A DNA stretch of 60,102 nucleotides. It comes from a virus. Position numbers and translations under genes: made by a program. The notes under the pieces were generated by a model. That model did not search any database and was not told the origin of the DNA. It worked only from the letters and a program-made list of their open reading frames with translations. Numbering within the stretch: the stretch's first letter is position 1; each line of letters opens with the position of its first letter. The stretch lies in IMG/VR virus record IMGVR_UViG_3300032286_000443, positions 1 to 60,102 of that record. One strand, 5' to 3'. Of the stretch, positions 50,838 through 57,238 are shown one piece after another.

Positions 50838-51818
50838 TTAAGTAGCCACAACAGTGATTAAAGGTGTAGAATTGTTGTACCATCCAAAACTGTTGTTGCC
50901 GTAGCCTGGATCTGAATCTCGTCTAAAATCACAACTGTAGTAGACTCGGTAAGTTCTTCCAGCTGATAGACTCACCAAGCCTGAGGGCACATTATATGTA
51001 TTAAAGGTACCAGTGTATGAATTCACGTCAGTGGTATTTCTTATGTAACCAACAGCGCCGCCGCCTGTTACATCGTATACCATAATTCCAAAATAACGTT
51101 GATAGTCGTAATAATAATCAGTTCCATCATACGGTCCGGGGTCATACCAGCTGTAGCCACAGGCCAATTGGACTTGCCAAGCCGATGCTGAAAGAACTAC
51201 ATTGTTGTAGCCCGAAGGCACGGTAAAACTGTAGTAGTCGTTGGAATTTCTATTGATAAAGGCGAATTCCCTAGGTATATCGCCGCCGAAGTAATTGTCA
51301 TCGGCGAGGCCGCCACTAGTTTCATAGATTCCAAACATATAGAAATTGGTTCGCCACTCGTCACTGGCTCCGTAAAAATTGCTGAGGTTGATCCGGCCAC
51401 TGCTGGGTATATAGGTAGCTACTCCGCCAGGGTAACCAATGGTACCAGCTGGCACATAAGAACCCCCTGCGTAATAATTGCTCAGGGAGTTTGAACCAGC
51501 AGGAAGAACCTTCCAGTCAGATCCGCTCGTAGGTGTGCCGCCTGCCATGGTAAAGGTCACGCGGTAGTAGTCTTCGTAGTCTCCCCGGACAAACACCTGA
51601 TAATCTTCATAATTGGTGATGACGCCTGTGCGATTGCCACCCGATTCAAGTATTGTGCGACCAATATCGGCCGGAGACAGAACCAGATAACCAGGGCCGT
51701 ATAGGTACCAGGTAGGTCCAGTGCCGGCAATTTCGCCCGGGGGCAAGGTAATAACACCGGGGGCAAATTCTCCCTTGATGTTTGCTATACCAATTTTGCC
51801 CGAAGATTTTATAGTCAT
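50838..51818 (-). CDS. Tail adhesin A
   Basis: 326 residues. The module YYAGGSYVPAGTIGYP (about 115-130) and INLSNFYGAS (about 144) are shared with adhesin B. The rest is Gly/Tyr/Ser-rich (CGYSWYDPGPYDGTDYYYD). Such proteins form the distal tip of tail fibres. No Shine-Dalgarno sequence; the TATAAATA late motif lies 24 nt before the ATG at 51818. The following gene is partner A. Confidence 0.7.
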   Translation of the reverse strand: MTIKSSGKIGIANIKGEFAPGVITLPPGEIAGTGPTWYLYGPGYLVLSPADIGRTILESGGNRTGVITNYEDYQVFVRGDYEDYYRVTFTMAGGTPTSGSDWKVLPAGSNSLSNYYAGGSYVPAGTIGYPGGVATYIPSSGRINLSNFYGASDEWRTNFYMFGIYETSGGLADDNYFGGDIPREFAFINRNSNDYYSFTVPSGYNNVVLSASAWQVQLACGYSWYDPGPYDGTDYYYDYQRYFGIMVYDVTGGGAVGYIRNTTDVNSYTGTFNTYNVPSGLVSLSAGRTYRVYYSCDFRRDSDPGYGNNSFGWYNNSTPLITVVAT

Positions 51819-51842
51819 AATGTGTTGCGTTGAATTATATGA

Positions 51843-51850
51843 TATTTATA
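51843..51850 (-). promoter_or_regulatory. T4-type late promoter TATAAATA for adhesin A
   Basis: Perfect TATAAATA on the minus strand, 24 nt before the ATG at 51818. Confidence 0.6.
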
Positions 51851-51876
51851 CAACAGGGTTTTGATCAAAAACTCGA

Positions 51877-52236
51877 TTAAAGTGCTCGAGCAATTCCAGA
51901 TTCTAATGGATTAACTACACCTTTTGGTATCATTGACGGATCCAATATATCTTCTTCACGTTCGCCCGTGCGTAATGCGTGTATACAATGAGCAATGGTA
52001 TTGTCTTCCAATGCCTCCAAGAAATGCTGCTTTCCTTTACTGATATAAATCATTTGGGGTGCTTTGAAGGTGGTCACTTGGTCATCTACGTATACATTTA
52101 CACTACCGAGGGATAGCAAAGTAATGTGATCAAAATTGTGTACGTGTCCTTCATTTCGATCACCTGCTTTGGCAAATGTCATTTGTCTAACCCAAAGGTT
52201 GCTGACACAGGCCATTTTTGTTTCTGGATAACTCAT
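51877..52236 (-). CDS. Cupin-domain protein
   Basis: 119 residues. G-H-V-H-N-F-D-H-I-T (about 29-38) is a metal-binding cupin motif 1 (H-x-H...), and APQMIYISKGKQHFLEAL (about 58-76) is motif 2 with H. Small cupins of this type occur beside fibre genes of several marine and freshwater phages; function may be structural or sugar-related. It overlaps no neighbour and follows the assembly-type gene after 3 bases. Confidence 0.8.
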   Translation of the reverse strand: MSYPETKMACVSNLWVRQMTFAKAGDRNEGHVHNFDHITLLSLGSVNVYVDDQVTTFKAPQMIYISKGKQHFLEALEDNTIAHCIHALRTGEREEDILDPSMIPKGVVNPLESGIARAL

Positions 52237-52239
52237 AAT

Positions 52240-52755
52240 TTAAAGTGTTGCCACAGGAATCTCTGTTGGGTCTGTTTCAAGCAAACCAAATTTGATTAAA
52301 GTTTTGGCCAATTTTTTTTCAAACGATATATCTTCCCGCATTATAAACCCTTCAGTACTGGTAGATATTGATGTTGTTACGGTACTGGCAGGGGCGCTGC
52401 CCGGTAATGGTGGATACAGTGGTGCAGGCGGCAACCACGGCAATCCGGGATTCTGCACAGGTCTAGAAGATACAACCAGTAATTGATCTGCGGCTGCATA
52501 CGCCTCAGTTACTTGATCTGCCATTCCGTCTGCCGTAATCCAACTAATCACTTGTTCTTTAGTCAATTGATCGTAAGCAGTAAATTCATCAGCAGGAGGT
52601 TGGCCACTTACATCAAACACATACTGCAATCCAACTCCGTGGCCTGCATCATTGTGAACAGATACGTTTGCTGCTATTCTAACTACATTTTGCGGATACT
52701 CAGGTTGGGTGTTGTCAACCAAAAGTTGTATTGGTTCAATTGTATATTCATTCAT
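52240..52755 (-). CDS. Tail fibre assembly-type protein
   Basis: 171 residues. The first 90 residues (IEPIQLLVDNTQPEYPQNV, then EQVISWITADGMADQVTEAY) are like small phage fibre-associated proteins that act as chaperones. A proline-rich linker (LPWLPPAPLYPPLPG) follows, and the last 35 residues are a helical tail (FEKKLAKTLIKFGLLE). AGGAAT precedes the ATG, and the late hexamer lies 17 nt upstream. It sits between adhesin A and B, so it may serve both. Confidence 0.6.
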   Translation of the reverse strand: MNEYTIEPIQLLVDNTQPEYPQNVVRIAANVSVHNDAGHGVGLQYVFDVSGQPPADEFTAYDQLTKEQVISWITADGMADQVTEAYAAADQLLVVSSRPVQNPGLPWLPPAPLYPPLPGSAPASTVTTSISTSTEGFIMREDISFEKKLAKTLIKFGLLETDPTEIPVATL

Positions 52756-52772
52756 ATATTTTATTCCTATTT

Positions 52773-52778
52773 TATTTA
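52773..52778 (-). promoter_or_regulatory. Late hexamer for 52240-52755
   Basis: TAAATA on the minus strand, 17 nt before the ATG at 52755. Confidence 0.5.
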
Positions 52779-54314
52779 TGGGTAAGTGCTATCGTAAAAA
52801 TCATTAGTGACTTTAAGCCAAGCGGCTCCGTCTAGGCCCGAATTAGCCGGTATAGCTGCCGTGGCGCCTACACCAGTTCCACTACCGTAAGTGGCGGCAC
52901 TGCCTACACCGGTGCTATAACCATAACCTGTATAATAGTTAAAGTTTACATACACAAATCCTTGGCCGCCGCCCTCTCCAGTAAATTCATATGCCGGATA
53001 CCAAGTGCCTTTGTAGTTTGACCATACGATGGTGCCGTCAGCAGAGCCTGTTAGGCCGCCGCCGTATCCGTTTCCGCCGCCTCCACCTCCACCAGCACCA
53101 CCATCATACCCGGCGTAGGCTTCGGCACCAGGTGGATAATAGTTGGTCATGGTGTTCCACCCTTGACCGTCGCTGCCGGAGCCCGCACGTCTATAAGCAC
53201 TTTTCCCTGCACCACCCTGCCATATATCTGGTTGTTGATTTAGTGTAATAAGGTCGGGAATGGAGCTTGTGAAAAATCTATTTCGTTTGTTGGGCCAGGC
53301 AACTGTTTCAGGATAGCCAACAATAAGACTGCTTTGGCCAGCACCTGAGCCACCACCGCCACCGCCAGCAAAGGCTAAAAGTTCAGCAGTATTGGTGTCA
53401 CTACTGTCCTTGGTCCATATTAAACAGGATGCAGCACCACCACCACCCCCAAATCCACTGGAGCCAGCTGGCCCAGGAGTCCCGCCGTGGCCACCATTAA
53501 ATATATTATCATAGGCTCCGCCAAATTGGCCCGCAGCCGCGCTTTGGCCACCGTTGAATGTGGCGGTGGTGCCCCCACTCCCGCCAAATGTGCCGCCCCT
53601 ACCCACATATATTGTGAGATACCCGGATGTTGTAGCATTGAGATAAAATGTGGCTACCAATCCAGCGCCGTCACCGCCTCCAGCGCCGCCGTTGCCGTCA
53701 GCACCCCCACCCCCGCCACCCCCGCCCTGCAGACGAGTCATGACTCTCCAAGGCCCAGGGGGTATATATATTACATTTGATCGACTAACAGAACCACCTA
53801 GATTAGTGTAGGGAGCTGCCACAGAGAAAGACTGTATTGTGTAGGCACCACGGAACGCTCTGTAGCTGATGGGATTGCCCGAAGTGGGTATAAAACTTCT
53901 AGTACCAACCGTGGGAAATCCATAGGTTCCAGCAGGCACAACGCCGCCGCCTGCATAGTATGAGCCCAGCCCGCCGTTGCTGATGGGGGGAAATATTGAG
54001 TATCTGGGTCCAACGCCCAGCAGGCCAGCGCCGCCGCCTGGCTTGGCACCCGGCATGGTAAAAGTCACTGTAGCCGTGCTAAAGCCATAATACCCGCCGC
54101 TGTAAGTGGTGGCGGTAATGGTGCCAACTCGTCCCGCAGTACTGGGTTCCCGTATTTTATAACCAATGTAGGCGGACAAATCGCCGCCCAGGAATGAAAG
54201 GGTCCATTCTGGATCAGTGCCGGTTACGGTACCGCTGAGAGTGGTTACAGTCGGGCTGAATTCATTCCATATGTCAACGGCGCTGACTGGGAGTGGTGAT
54301 GCGGGGGTGGTCAT
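52776..54314 (-). CDS. Polyglycine tail adhesin B
   Basis: 512 residues. Residues 119-134 carry the shared module YYAGGGVVPAGTYGFP. From about 197 the sequence is unusually rich in Gly (GGGGGGGGADGNGGAGGG, with further G-rich runs near 260, 285 and 430). This resembles the polyglycine type II helices of gp38-like adhesins of T4-group phages, which present receptor-binding loops. Gly codon bias raises GC locally. AGGAA precedes the ATG, which overlaps partner B's stop (ATGA), so translation is coupled. Confidence 0.82.
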   Translation of the reverse strand: MTTPASPLPVSAVDIWNEFSPTVTTLSGTVTGTDPEWTLSFLGGDLSAYIGYKIREPSTAGRVGTITATTYSGGYYGFSTATVTFTMPGAKPGGGAGLLGVGPRYSIFPPISNGGLGSYYAGGGVVPAGTYGFPTVGTRSFIPTSGNPISYRAFRGAYTIQSFSVAAPYTNLGGSVSRSNVIYIPPGPWRVMTRLQGGGGGGGGADGNGGAGGGDGAGLVATFYLNATTSGYLTIYVGRGGTFGGSGGTTATFNGGQSAAAGQFGGAYDNIFNGGHGGTPGPAGSSGFGGGGGAASCLIWTKDSSDTNTAELLAFAGGGGGGSGAGQSSLIVGYPETVAWPNKRNRFFTSSIPDLITLNQQPDIWQGGAGKSAYRRAGSGSDGQGWNTMTNYYPPGAEAYAGYDGGAGGGGGGGNGYGGGLTGSADGTIVWSNYKGTWYPAYEFTGEGGGQGFVYVNFNYYTGYGYSTGVGSAATYGSGTGVGATAAIPANSGLDGAAWLKVTNDFYDSTYP

Positions 54315-54991
54315 GACAGGGGGTTCCTATGTTGCATTATGGTCAAATATTGACGATCCTGGTCCGGCTCACATCGAACCACGCCAATGTGCCTGTATGC
54401 ATCGGGGCTGACATTTTCTATGCCAAACTGGGCAATAAAAGCAGGGTCAACAGTGACCCGCTGTTCGGTCCAATGCGCGGCCCACTGGCCACTGCTGTCA
54501 AATCTCGTGCTGTGCAACAGGGCTTGCTGGGGTCTGTGCCAATAGTATTTGTAATAATCCACTGTGTTGTTGGCCGTGTTGACCAAAAAGCCCAGGCATT
54601 CTAGACCGTGATCCCGGGCCAGGGGGTCATGATAGGCCGCGGTCTGTTCACTGTCGACCCAGGGATACAGTTCAGTGTAGACACGTTTATAGTCTGTGTC
54701 AAAGTCCGCATCCGATGGAAACACATAAAAACGCAGTTCAGGACCAGTTATTGAATCCAAATCAATCAGTACAAACTTGAATCGATCCAATATGGGCTGT
54801 ATACAGGTGGGCACCGATCTGTCCAGCGCCGAAAACAGCAGGGGCAGTTTTAATCTGGGTATCAGTACACTGGTAGTGACCACAGTATCTCTGCGGGCAA
54901 ATACCACTCGGGGATACTGATGAGCATAGAGCCAAGGACGGGCCACCCTCAGCAGGGGAAATTGGGGTTCTAACGGTTTGGTAAAATTCAT
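54311..54991 (-). CDS. Adhesin partner protein B
   Basis: 226 residues. VLIDLDSITGPELRFYVFP and LECLGFLVNTANNTVDYYKYYW show it is a paralogue of partner A (50033). The shared D-L-D-S-I-T and Y-K-Y-Y-W motifs and the final DQDRQYLTI segment support this. It comes before adhesin B, in the opposite order to the A pair, and is coupled to it by an ATGA overlap. A possible late promoter hexamer lies at 55016. Confidence 0.68.
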   Translation of the reverse strand: MNFTKPLEPQFPLLRVARPWLYAHQYPRVVFARRDTVVTTSVLIPRLKLPLLFSALDRSVPTCIQPILDRFKFVLIDLDSITGPELRFYVFPSDADFDTDYKRVYTELYPWVDSEQTAAYHDPLARDHGLECLGFLVNTANNTVDYYKYYWHRPQQALLHSTRFDSSGQWAAHWTEQRVTVDPAFIAQFGIENVSPDAYRHIGVVRCEPDQDRQYLTIMQHRNPLS

Positions 54992-55015
54992 ATTATACGG
55001 GGATCAATGTAAAAT

Positions 55016-55021
55016 TATTTA
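55016..55021 (-). promoter_or_regulatory. Late hexamer for partner B / adhesin B
   Basis: TAAATA on the minus strand, 24 nt before the ATG at 54991. Confidence 0.5.
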
Positions 55022-55066
55022 TGGTGATTTTATATGTGTGTGTCATGGATACGGTGTGTTGGTGTT

Positions 55067-55531
55067 TTATTTGTCCGCTGGCTGCTGGGGATAATTTTCA
55101 TAGATCCACCAAATACTCACACCCAAGACCAAGGGCGACGCGGCTACCAAAGCTGATTTCTTGGCCAGTACGACAAAGACATTGTTGACACTGCCCCCAA
55201 GCCACATGCTGGCCACTATTCGATCCGATTCATACAGCTCACGGGCATCACTGATCCAGGGCCTAAAGCCATATATGTAAACAGCTTTGGCAGCATGAGC
55301 GCCCAAAACTCCAAGAGGATTCAACTCCCGTACACCTTTGACAGTTTCCATGCCTATTTCAGTAGTGACCATGTCGGCAGCAGCACCGTACAATAACCCC
55401 TGTGGAATTTTAGCCTGTTGATTGTTGATATTGGGATCAGCATCAGCAGCAGTGGTAGCACAGGCAGATAACAGACCGGTAAAGGTCAAAAGACCAATAA
55501 GTTTAATAAGTCTATTTGATCTTTTGAACAT
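55067..55531 (-). CDS. Lipoprotein, unknown function
   Basis: 154 residues from the ATG at 55531; an earlier ATG at 55600 lies upstream of the promoter motif. Residues 1-23 are a lipoprotein signal peptide with lipobox L-S-A-C at 21-24. The mature part has a short helix-rich domain (AAADMVTTEIGMETVKGVRELNPLG) and a hydrophobic segment near 125-148 (SALVAASPLVLGVSIWW). Such proteins could modify the host envelope, for example as superinfection-exclusion or spanin-like factors. The late octamer TATAAATA ends 7 nt before the ATG; no Shine-Dalgarno sequence. Confidence 0.72.
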   Translation of the reverse strand: MFKRSNRLIKLIGLLTFTGLLSACATTAADADPNINNQQAKIPQGLLYGAAADMVTTEIGMETVKGVRELNPLGVLGAHAAKAVYIYGFRPWISDARELYESDRIVASMWLGGSVNNVFVVLAKKSALVAASPLVLGVSIWWIYENYPQQPADK

Positions 55532-55538
55532 GGTACAA

Positions 55539-55546
55539 TATTTATA
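55539..55546 (-). promoter_or_regulatory. T4-type late promoter TATAAATA adjacent to ATG of the lipoprotein gene
   Basis: Perfect TATAAATA on the minus strand, 7 nt before the ATG at 55531. No Shine-Dalgarno sequence. Confidence 0.65.
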
Positions 55547-55630
55547 AGCAACAGTGACACAGGTACAGTACCATATATATACAATACACTCAACACACAC
55601 TCACACGTACATATACGTACATACACGCAT

Positions 55631-55770
55631 GTATACTAAGAATACCCCGCTGTAGCTGATCAGAGAATCACAGTGTGCGTAGAACAGTGTATATAAGAAA
55701 ACCCCGCTGTAGGCGTCCCCAGTTTCCCATAGTGAGTGTAACTGTGTATATAAGAATACCCCGCTGTAGG
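55631..55770 (+). repeat. Three 25-bp direct repeats, iteron-like
   Basis: Copies at 55631-55655, 55689-55713 and 55746-55770 share a core AAGAA-x-ACCCCGCTGTAG preceded by GTATA; starts are 58 and 57 bp apart. Copies 2 and 3 are preceded by similar sequence (AGTGTATATAAG and TGTGTATATAAG). Confidence 0.9.
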
Positions 55771-55806
55771 GGGGTGAGTTAGGCTGTGTAGAAGCTGTGG
55801 AAAGGT

Positions 55807-55836
55807 TGTGGATAACTTGAGAAAAACTGTGGATAA
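55807..55836 (-). other. Two perfect DnaA boxes, 21 bp apart
   Basis: TGTGGATAA occurs at 55807-55815 and 55828-55836. Its complement TTATCCACA is the consensus DnaA box. The spacing is two helical turns, so both are on the same face. Their position beside the repeats supports a replication or DnaA-control function. Confidence 0.75.
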
Positions 55837-56024
55837 CTTGGGAGATTTGGTTGGCACCATTATACGATAGCCTCTCATCCCCACGGCCTTGCCTCAGATT
55901 TTCACGCTAGATCTACCGTGAACCGCAGCAATTTGGCGGTAAAAAGGGCCAAAAAAGCACCATTTTCTCACCGTTTTTGTCACTTTTTCGCCACAGTATT
56001 CCACCGTAGACCACACACTCCAAC

Positions 56025-56053
56025 TTGACCCGCCCCCGGTTCTAGTGTATAAT
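56025..56053 (+). promoter_or_regulatory. Sigma70-type promoter for tRNA and downstream RNA
   Basis: TTGACC, 17-nt spacer, TATAAT. Transcription would start near 56060, about 45 nt before the tRNA. Confidence 0.8.
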
Positions 56054-56093
56054 AAGTACATAGTAGAGTAGAGTATATAGTAGAGTTAGTGTG

Positions 56094-56190
56094 TATATAC
56101 TGTGGGCCGTTAGCTCATGTTGGTTAGAGCAGTGGACTCATAATCCATTGGTGCTGTGTTCGACTCACAGACGGCCCACCACAGTATATA
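56094..56190. repeat. 12-bp inverted repeat flanking the tRNA
   Basis: TATATACTGTGG (56094-56105) is the exact complement of CCACAGTATATA (56179-56190). It would extend the acceptor stem in the precursor RNA, around the encoded CCA. Confidence 0.85.
56104..56181 (+). tRNA. tRNA with CAT anticodon, probably tRNA-Ile2 (lysidine type)
   Basis: Complete cloverleaf. The acceptor stem is GGGCCGT/ACGGCCC, the D stem GCTC/GAGC and the anticodon loop CTCATAA. The T arm is CTGTG-TTCGACT-CACAG, and CCA is encoded. The anticodon CAT could be Met or Ile2. C4-G69 and C5-G68 acceptor pairs and the AGCAG...GACTCATAATC...TTGGT context match tRNA-Ile2, whose C34 is changed by TilS to read AUA. So it probably supports AUA codons of AT-rich phage genes. 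Confidence 0.95.
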
Positions 56191-56461
56191 GTGTGTATAT
56201 AGAGTTTGATAAACCGTAGGATGCACGATATATACTATGTAGTATAGTGACAGGAGCTAGAAGTCTGGGAGTCACTGAAAGGTAGTTGAGGCTCACTCGT
56301 AGAGTGACCGTAAGTGCGCCGAACCTGTAACCATGCGCTTCTAGTGGTTAGGGCTAATTATCGAGAGATAATAGGAATAAGCAGGGCGGGATTATATAGT
56401 GTCACCTGCACATATATAATACTGAATAATGGGGATAATGTTTGTGCATTATCCCCATTAT
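56182..56461 (+). ncRNA. Candidate structured non-coding RNA
   Basis: No open frame of note. Stems are: TATACT-ATGT-AGTATA (56231-56246); CTAGAAG/CTTCTAG (56257-56263 with 56338-56344); TCACTC-GTA-GAGTGA (56293-56307); and ATTATC-GAGA-GATAAT with a GNRA loop (56357-56372). Outer GTGAC/GTCAC (56247-56251 with 56401-56405) could close the whole. TAACC (56328-56332) can pair with GGTTA (56346-56350) beyond the stem, making a pseudoknot. It appears cotranscribed after the tRNA and ends in the terminator at 56427. It does not match RNase P, tmRNA or group I intron hallmarks. Function unknown. Confidence 0.55.
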
Positions 56462-56466
56462 CTTTT
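56426..56466 (+). terminator. Strong hairpin terminator
   Basis: TAATGGGGATAATG/CATTATCCCCATTA perfect 14-bp stem (56427-56460), 6-nt loop, then TCTTTT. It ends the tRNA-RNA transcript and lies just beyond the stop of the convergent 56465 gene. Confidence 0.93.
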
Positions 56467-56716
56467 AAACAAACTCAATATTATCTGTACGCAGAGTTTG
56501 TTTTGCAGTAGAGATAATACGATCTTTATCTTTTTGTATAGTTTCCCAAACAAAATCTCCGCTGACAAAGTCGCATTTTGCACGAGGGGGAAACTTCCAA
56601 GCACCTTTATCTGTTTGTTCTGTTACATTAAAAGCGCAGATAATAGTATAAACTTCTTTTTCTTTATTATATACGATTTTAGCTTTTGCAGTGTTTGCAG
56701 TATATACTTTTGACAT
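56465..56716 (-). CDS. Small alpha/beta protein, unknown function
   Basis: 83 residues from the ATG at 56716 with AAAGGAGC upstream. A small beta-rich domain is visible (KAKIVYNKEKEVYTIICAFN; CDFVSGDFVWETIQKD). It is the only minus-strand gene in the right-hand early region, with its own promoter (56742-56770). No family recognised. Confidence 0.68.
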   Translation of the reverse strand: MSKVYTANTAKAKIVYNKEKEVYTIICAFNVTEQTDKGAWKFPPRAKCDFVSGDFVWETIQKDKDRIISTAKQTLRTDNIEFV

Positions 56717-56741
56717 GTGTGCTCCTTTTGTGTATGTGTGT

Positions 56742-56770
56742 ATTATACTGTCTTTTGGAGTGCCTGTCTT
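56742..56770 (-). promoter_or_regulatory. Sigma70-type promoter for 56465-56716
   Basis: Minus strand AAGACA (56765-56770), 17-nt spacer, TATAAT (56742-56747). Confidence 0.7.
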
Positions 56771-56808
56771 GTTGTATTTTGAACACAGTCTGTGTGTAGG
56801 GTCTTTGG

Positions 56809-56837
56809 TTGACACTGTGGTAAAACCTTGCTATAAT
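56809..56837 (+). promoter_or_regulatory. Early sigma70 promoter with TGGTAAAACC spacer
   Basis: TTGACA-CTG-TGGTAAAACC-TTGC-TATAAT. The -10 box ends 6 nt before the ATG at 56844, so the mRNA would be leaderless. Confidence 0.88.
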
Positions 56838-56843
56838 ACACAC

Positions 56844-57182
56844 ATGAACAAAGAACTTGCAACCCGTAAGAAGCGTGTCGATCGCAACCACATCATATAC
56901 GAGCTGGTTGTCAACGGCAAGAACTACATTGGCGTCACTGCCAAGACTGAAAGCACTGTGAACAAGAGCGTGCTGTCGCGTGCGGCCAAGCACTTCTACA
57001 GAGCAAAGACTGAGACTAAGAACTGGCTCTTGTGTGCTGAGTTGCGTACACTGAGCGACAAGAGCGAGATAGAGGTCTACGTGCATGAGGTCATACGTGG
57101 CAAGGCGGCTGCTCACAAGCGGGAAGTTGAGATCCGCCGCATGGTCAAGCCCGTGCTGAACACTGATACCCGTGGCGATTGA
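56844..57182 (+). CDS. GIY-YIG-like nuclease-fold protein 1
   Basis: 112 residues from the ATG at 56844. The GIY-YIG pattern is visible: I-I-Y at 17-19, then NGKNYIG at 24-30, R46 in the first helix, E94/E96 in KREVEIRR, and a final P-V-L-N. The first motif is IIY rather than GIY, so it may be inactive or divergent. Such proteins are present in T4-like phages as DNA-processing or repair nucleases. No Shine-Dalgarno sequence; the start is only 6 nt beyond the -10 box. Its stop overlaps the next promoter's -35 box. Confidence 0.68.
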   Translation: MNKELATRKKRVDRNHIIYELVVNGKNYIGVTAKTESTVNKSVLSRAAKHFYRAKTETKNWLLCAELRTLSDKSEIEVYVHEVIRGKAAAHKREVEIRRMVKPVLNTDTRGD

Positions 57183-57207
57183 CGGGTCTTTGATTTGGTG
57201 TTATAAT
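57179..57207 (+). promoter_or_regulatory. Early sigma70 promoter, copy A
   Basis: TTGACG, 17-nt spacer, TATAAT, then ACATACAT. First copy of the 60-bp repeat (57179-57238). Confidence 0.88.
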
Positions 57208-57238
57208 ACATACATGTTGAACAGGAGCACACTATGAA
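57179..57238 (+). repeat. 60-bp promoter/leader repeat, copy A
   Basis: Identical to 57738-57797 over 60 bases, covering promoter, AGGAGC ribosome-binding site and ATGAA start. Confidence 0.97.

Larger units (their letters stand above)
55547..56024. other. Gene-free region with direct repeats and DnaA boxes (possible origin)
   Basis: No convincing gene is present. From left to right it holds an alternating CA/TG-TA stretch (about 55570-55640), three 25-bp repeats, two DnaA boxes, and two TTTTT-rich direct repeats (about 55960-55990). An open frame on the minus strand at 55660-55884 is a by-product of the repeats. The arrangement of repeats plus DnaA boxes resembles plasmid or phage replication origins. 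Confidence 0.5.

Noticed and set aside
55631-55770. CRISPR array
   Set aside because: Three 25-bp repeats with 32-33 bp spacers have CRISPR-like spacing, but repeats are imperfect, spacers contain repeat-like parts, and there is no cas gene or leader; an iteron array fits better.
55660-55884. 74-residue minus-strand open frame over the repeats
   Set aside because: It is made of the 25-bp repeats read through, with no ribosome-binding site and repetitive sequence (TAGYSYIHSYTH), so it is a shadow of non-coding DNA.
56182-56461. RNase P RNA, group I intron, tmRNA or pistol ribozyme
   Set aside because: GGTTAGGGC and AGAAGTCTGGG segments look vaguely similar to pistol or RNase P RNA, but the required partner GCCCTAA, the ACAGAA...GGCTTA end, intron P7 core and tag-peptide frame are missing.
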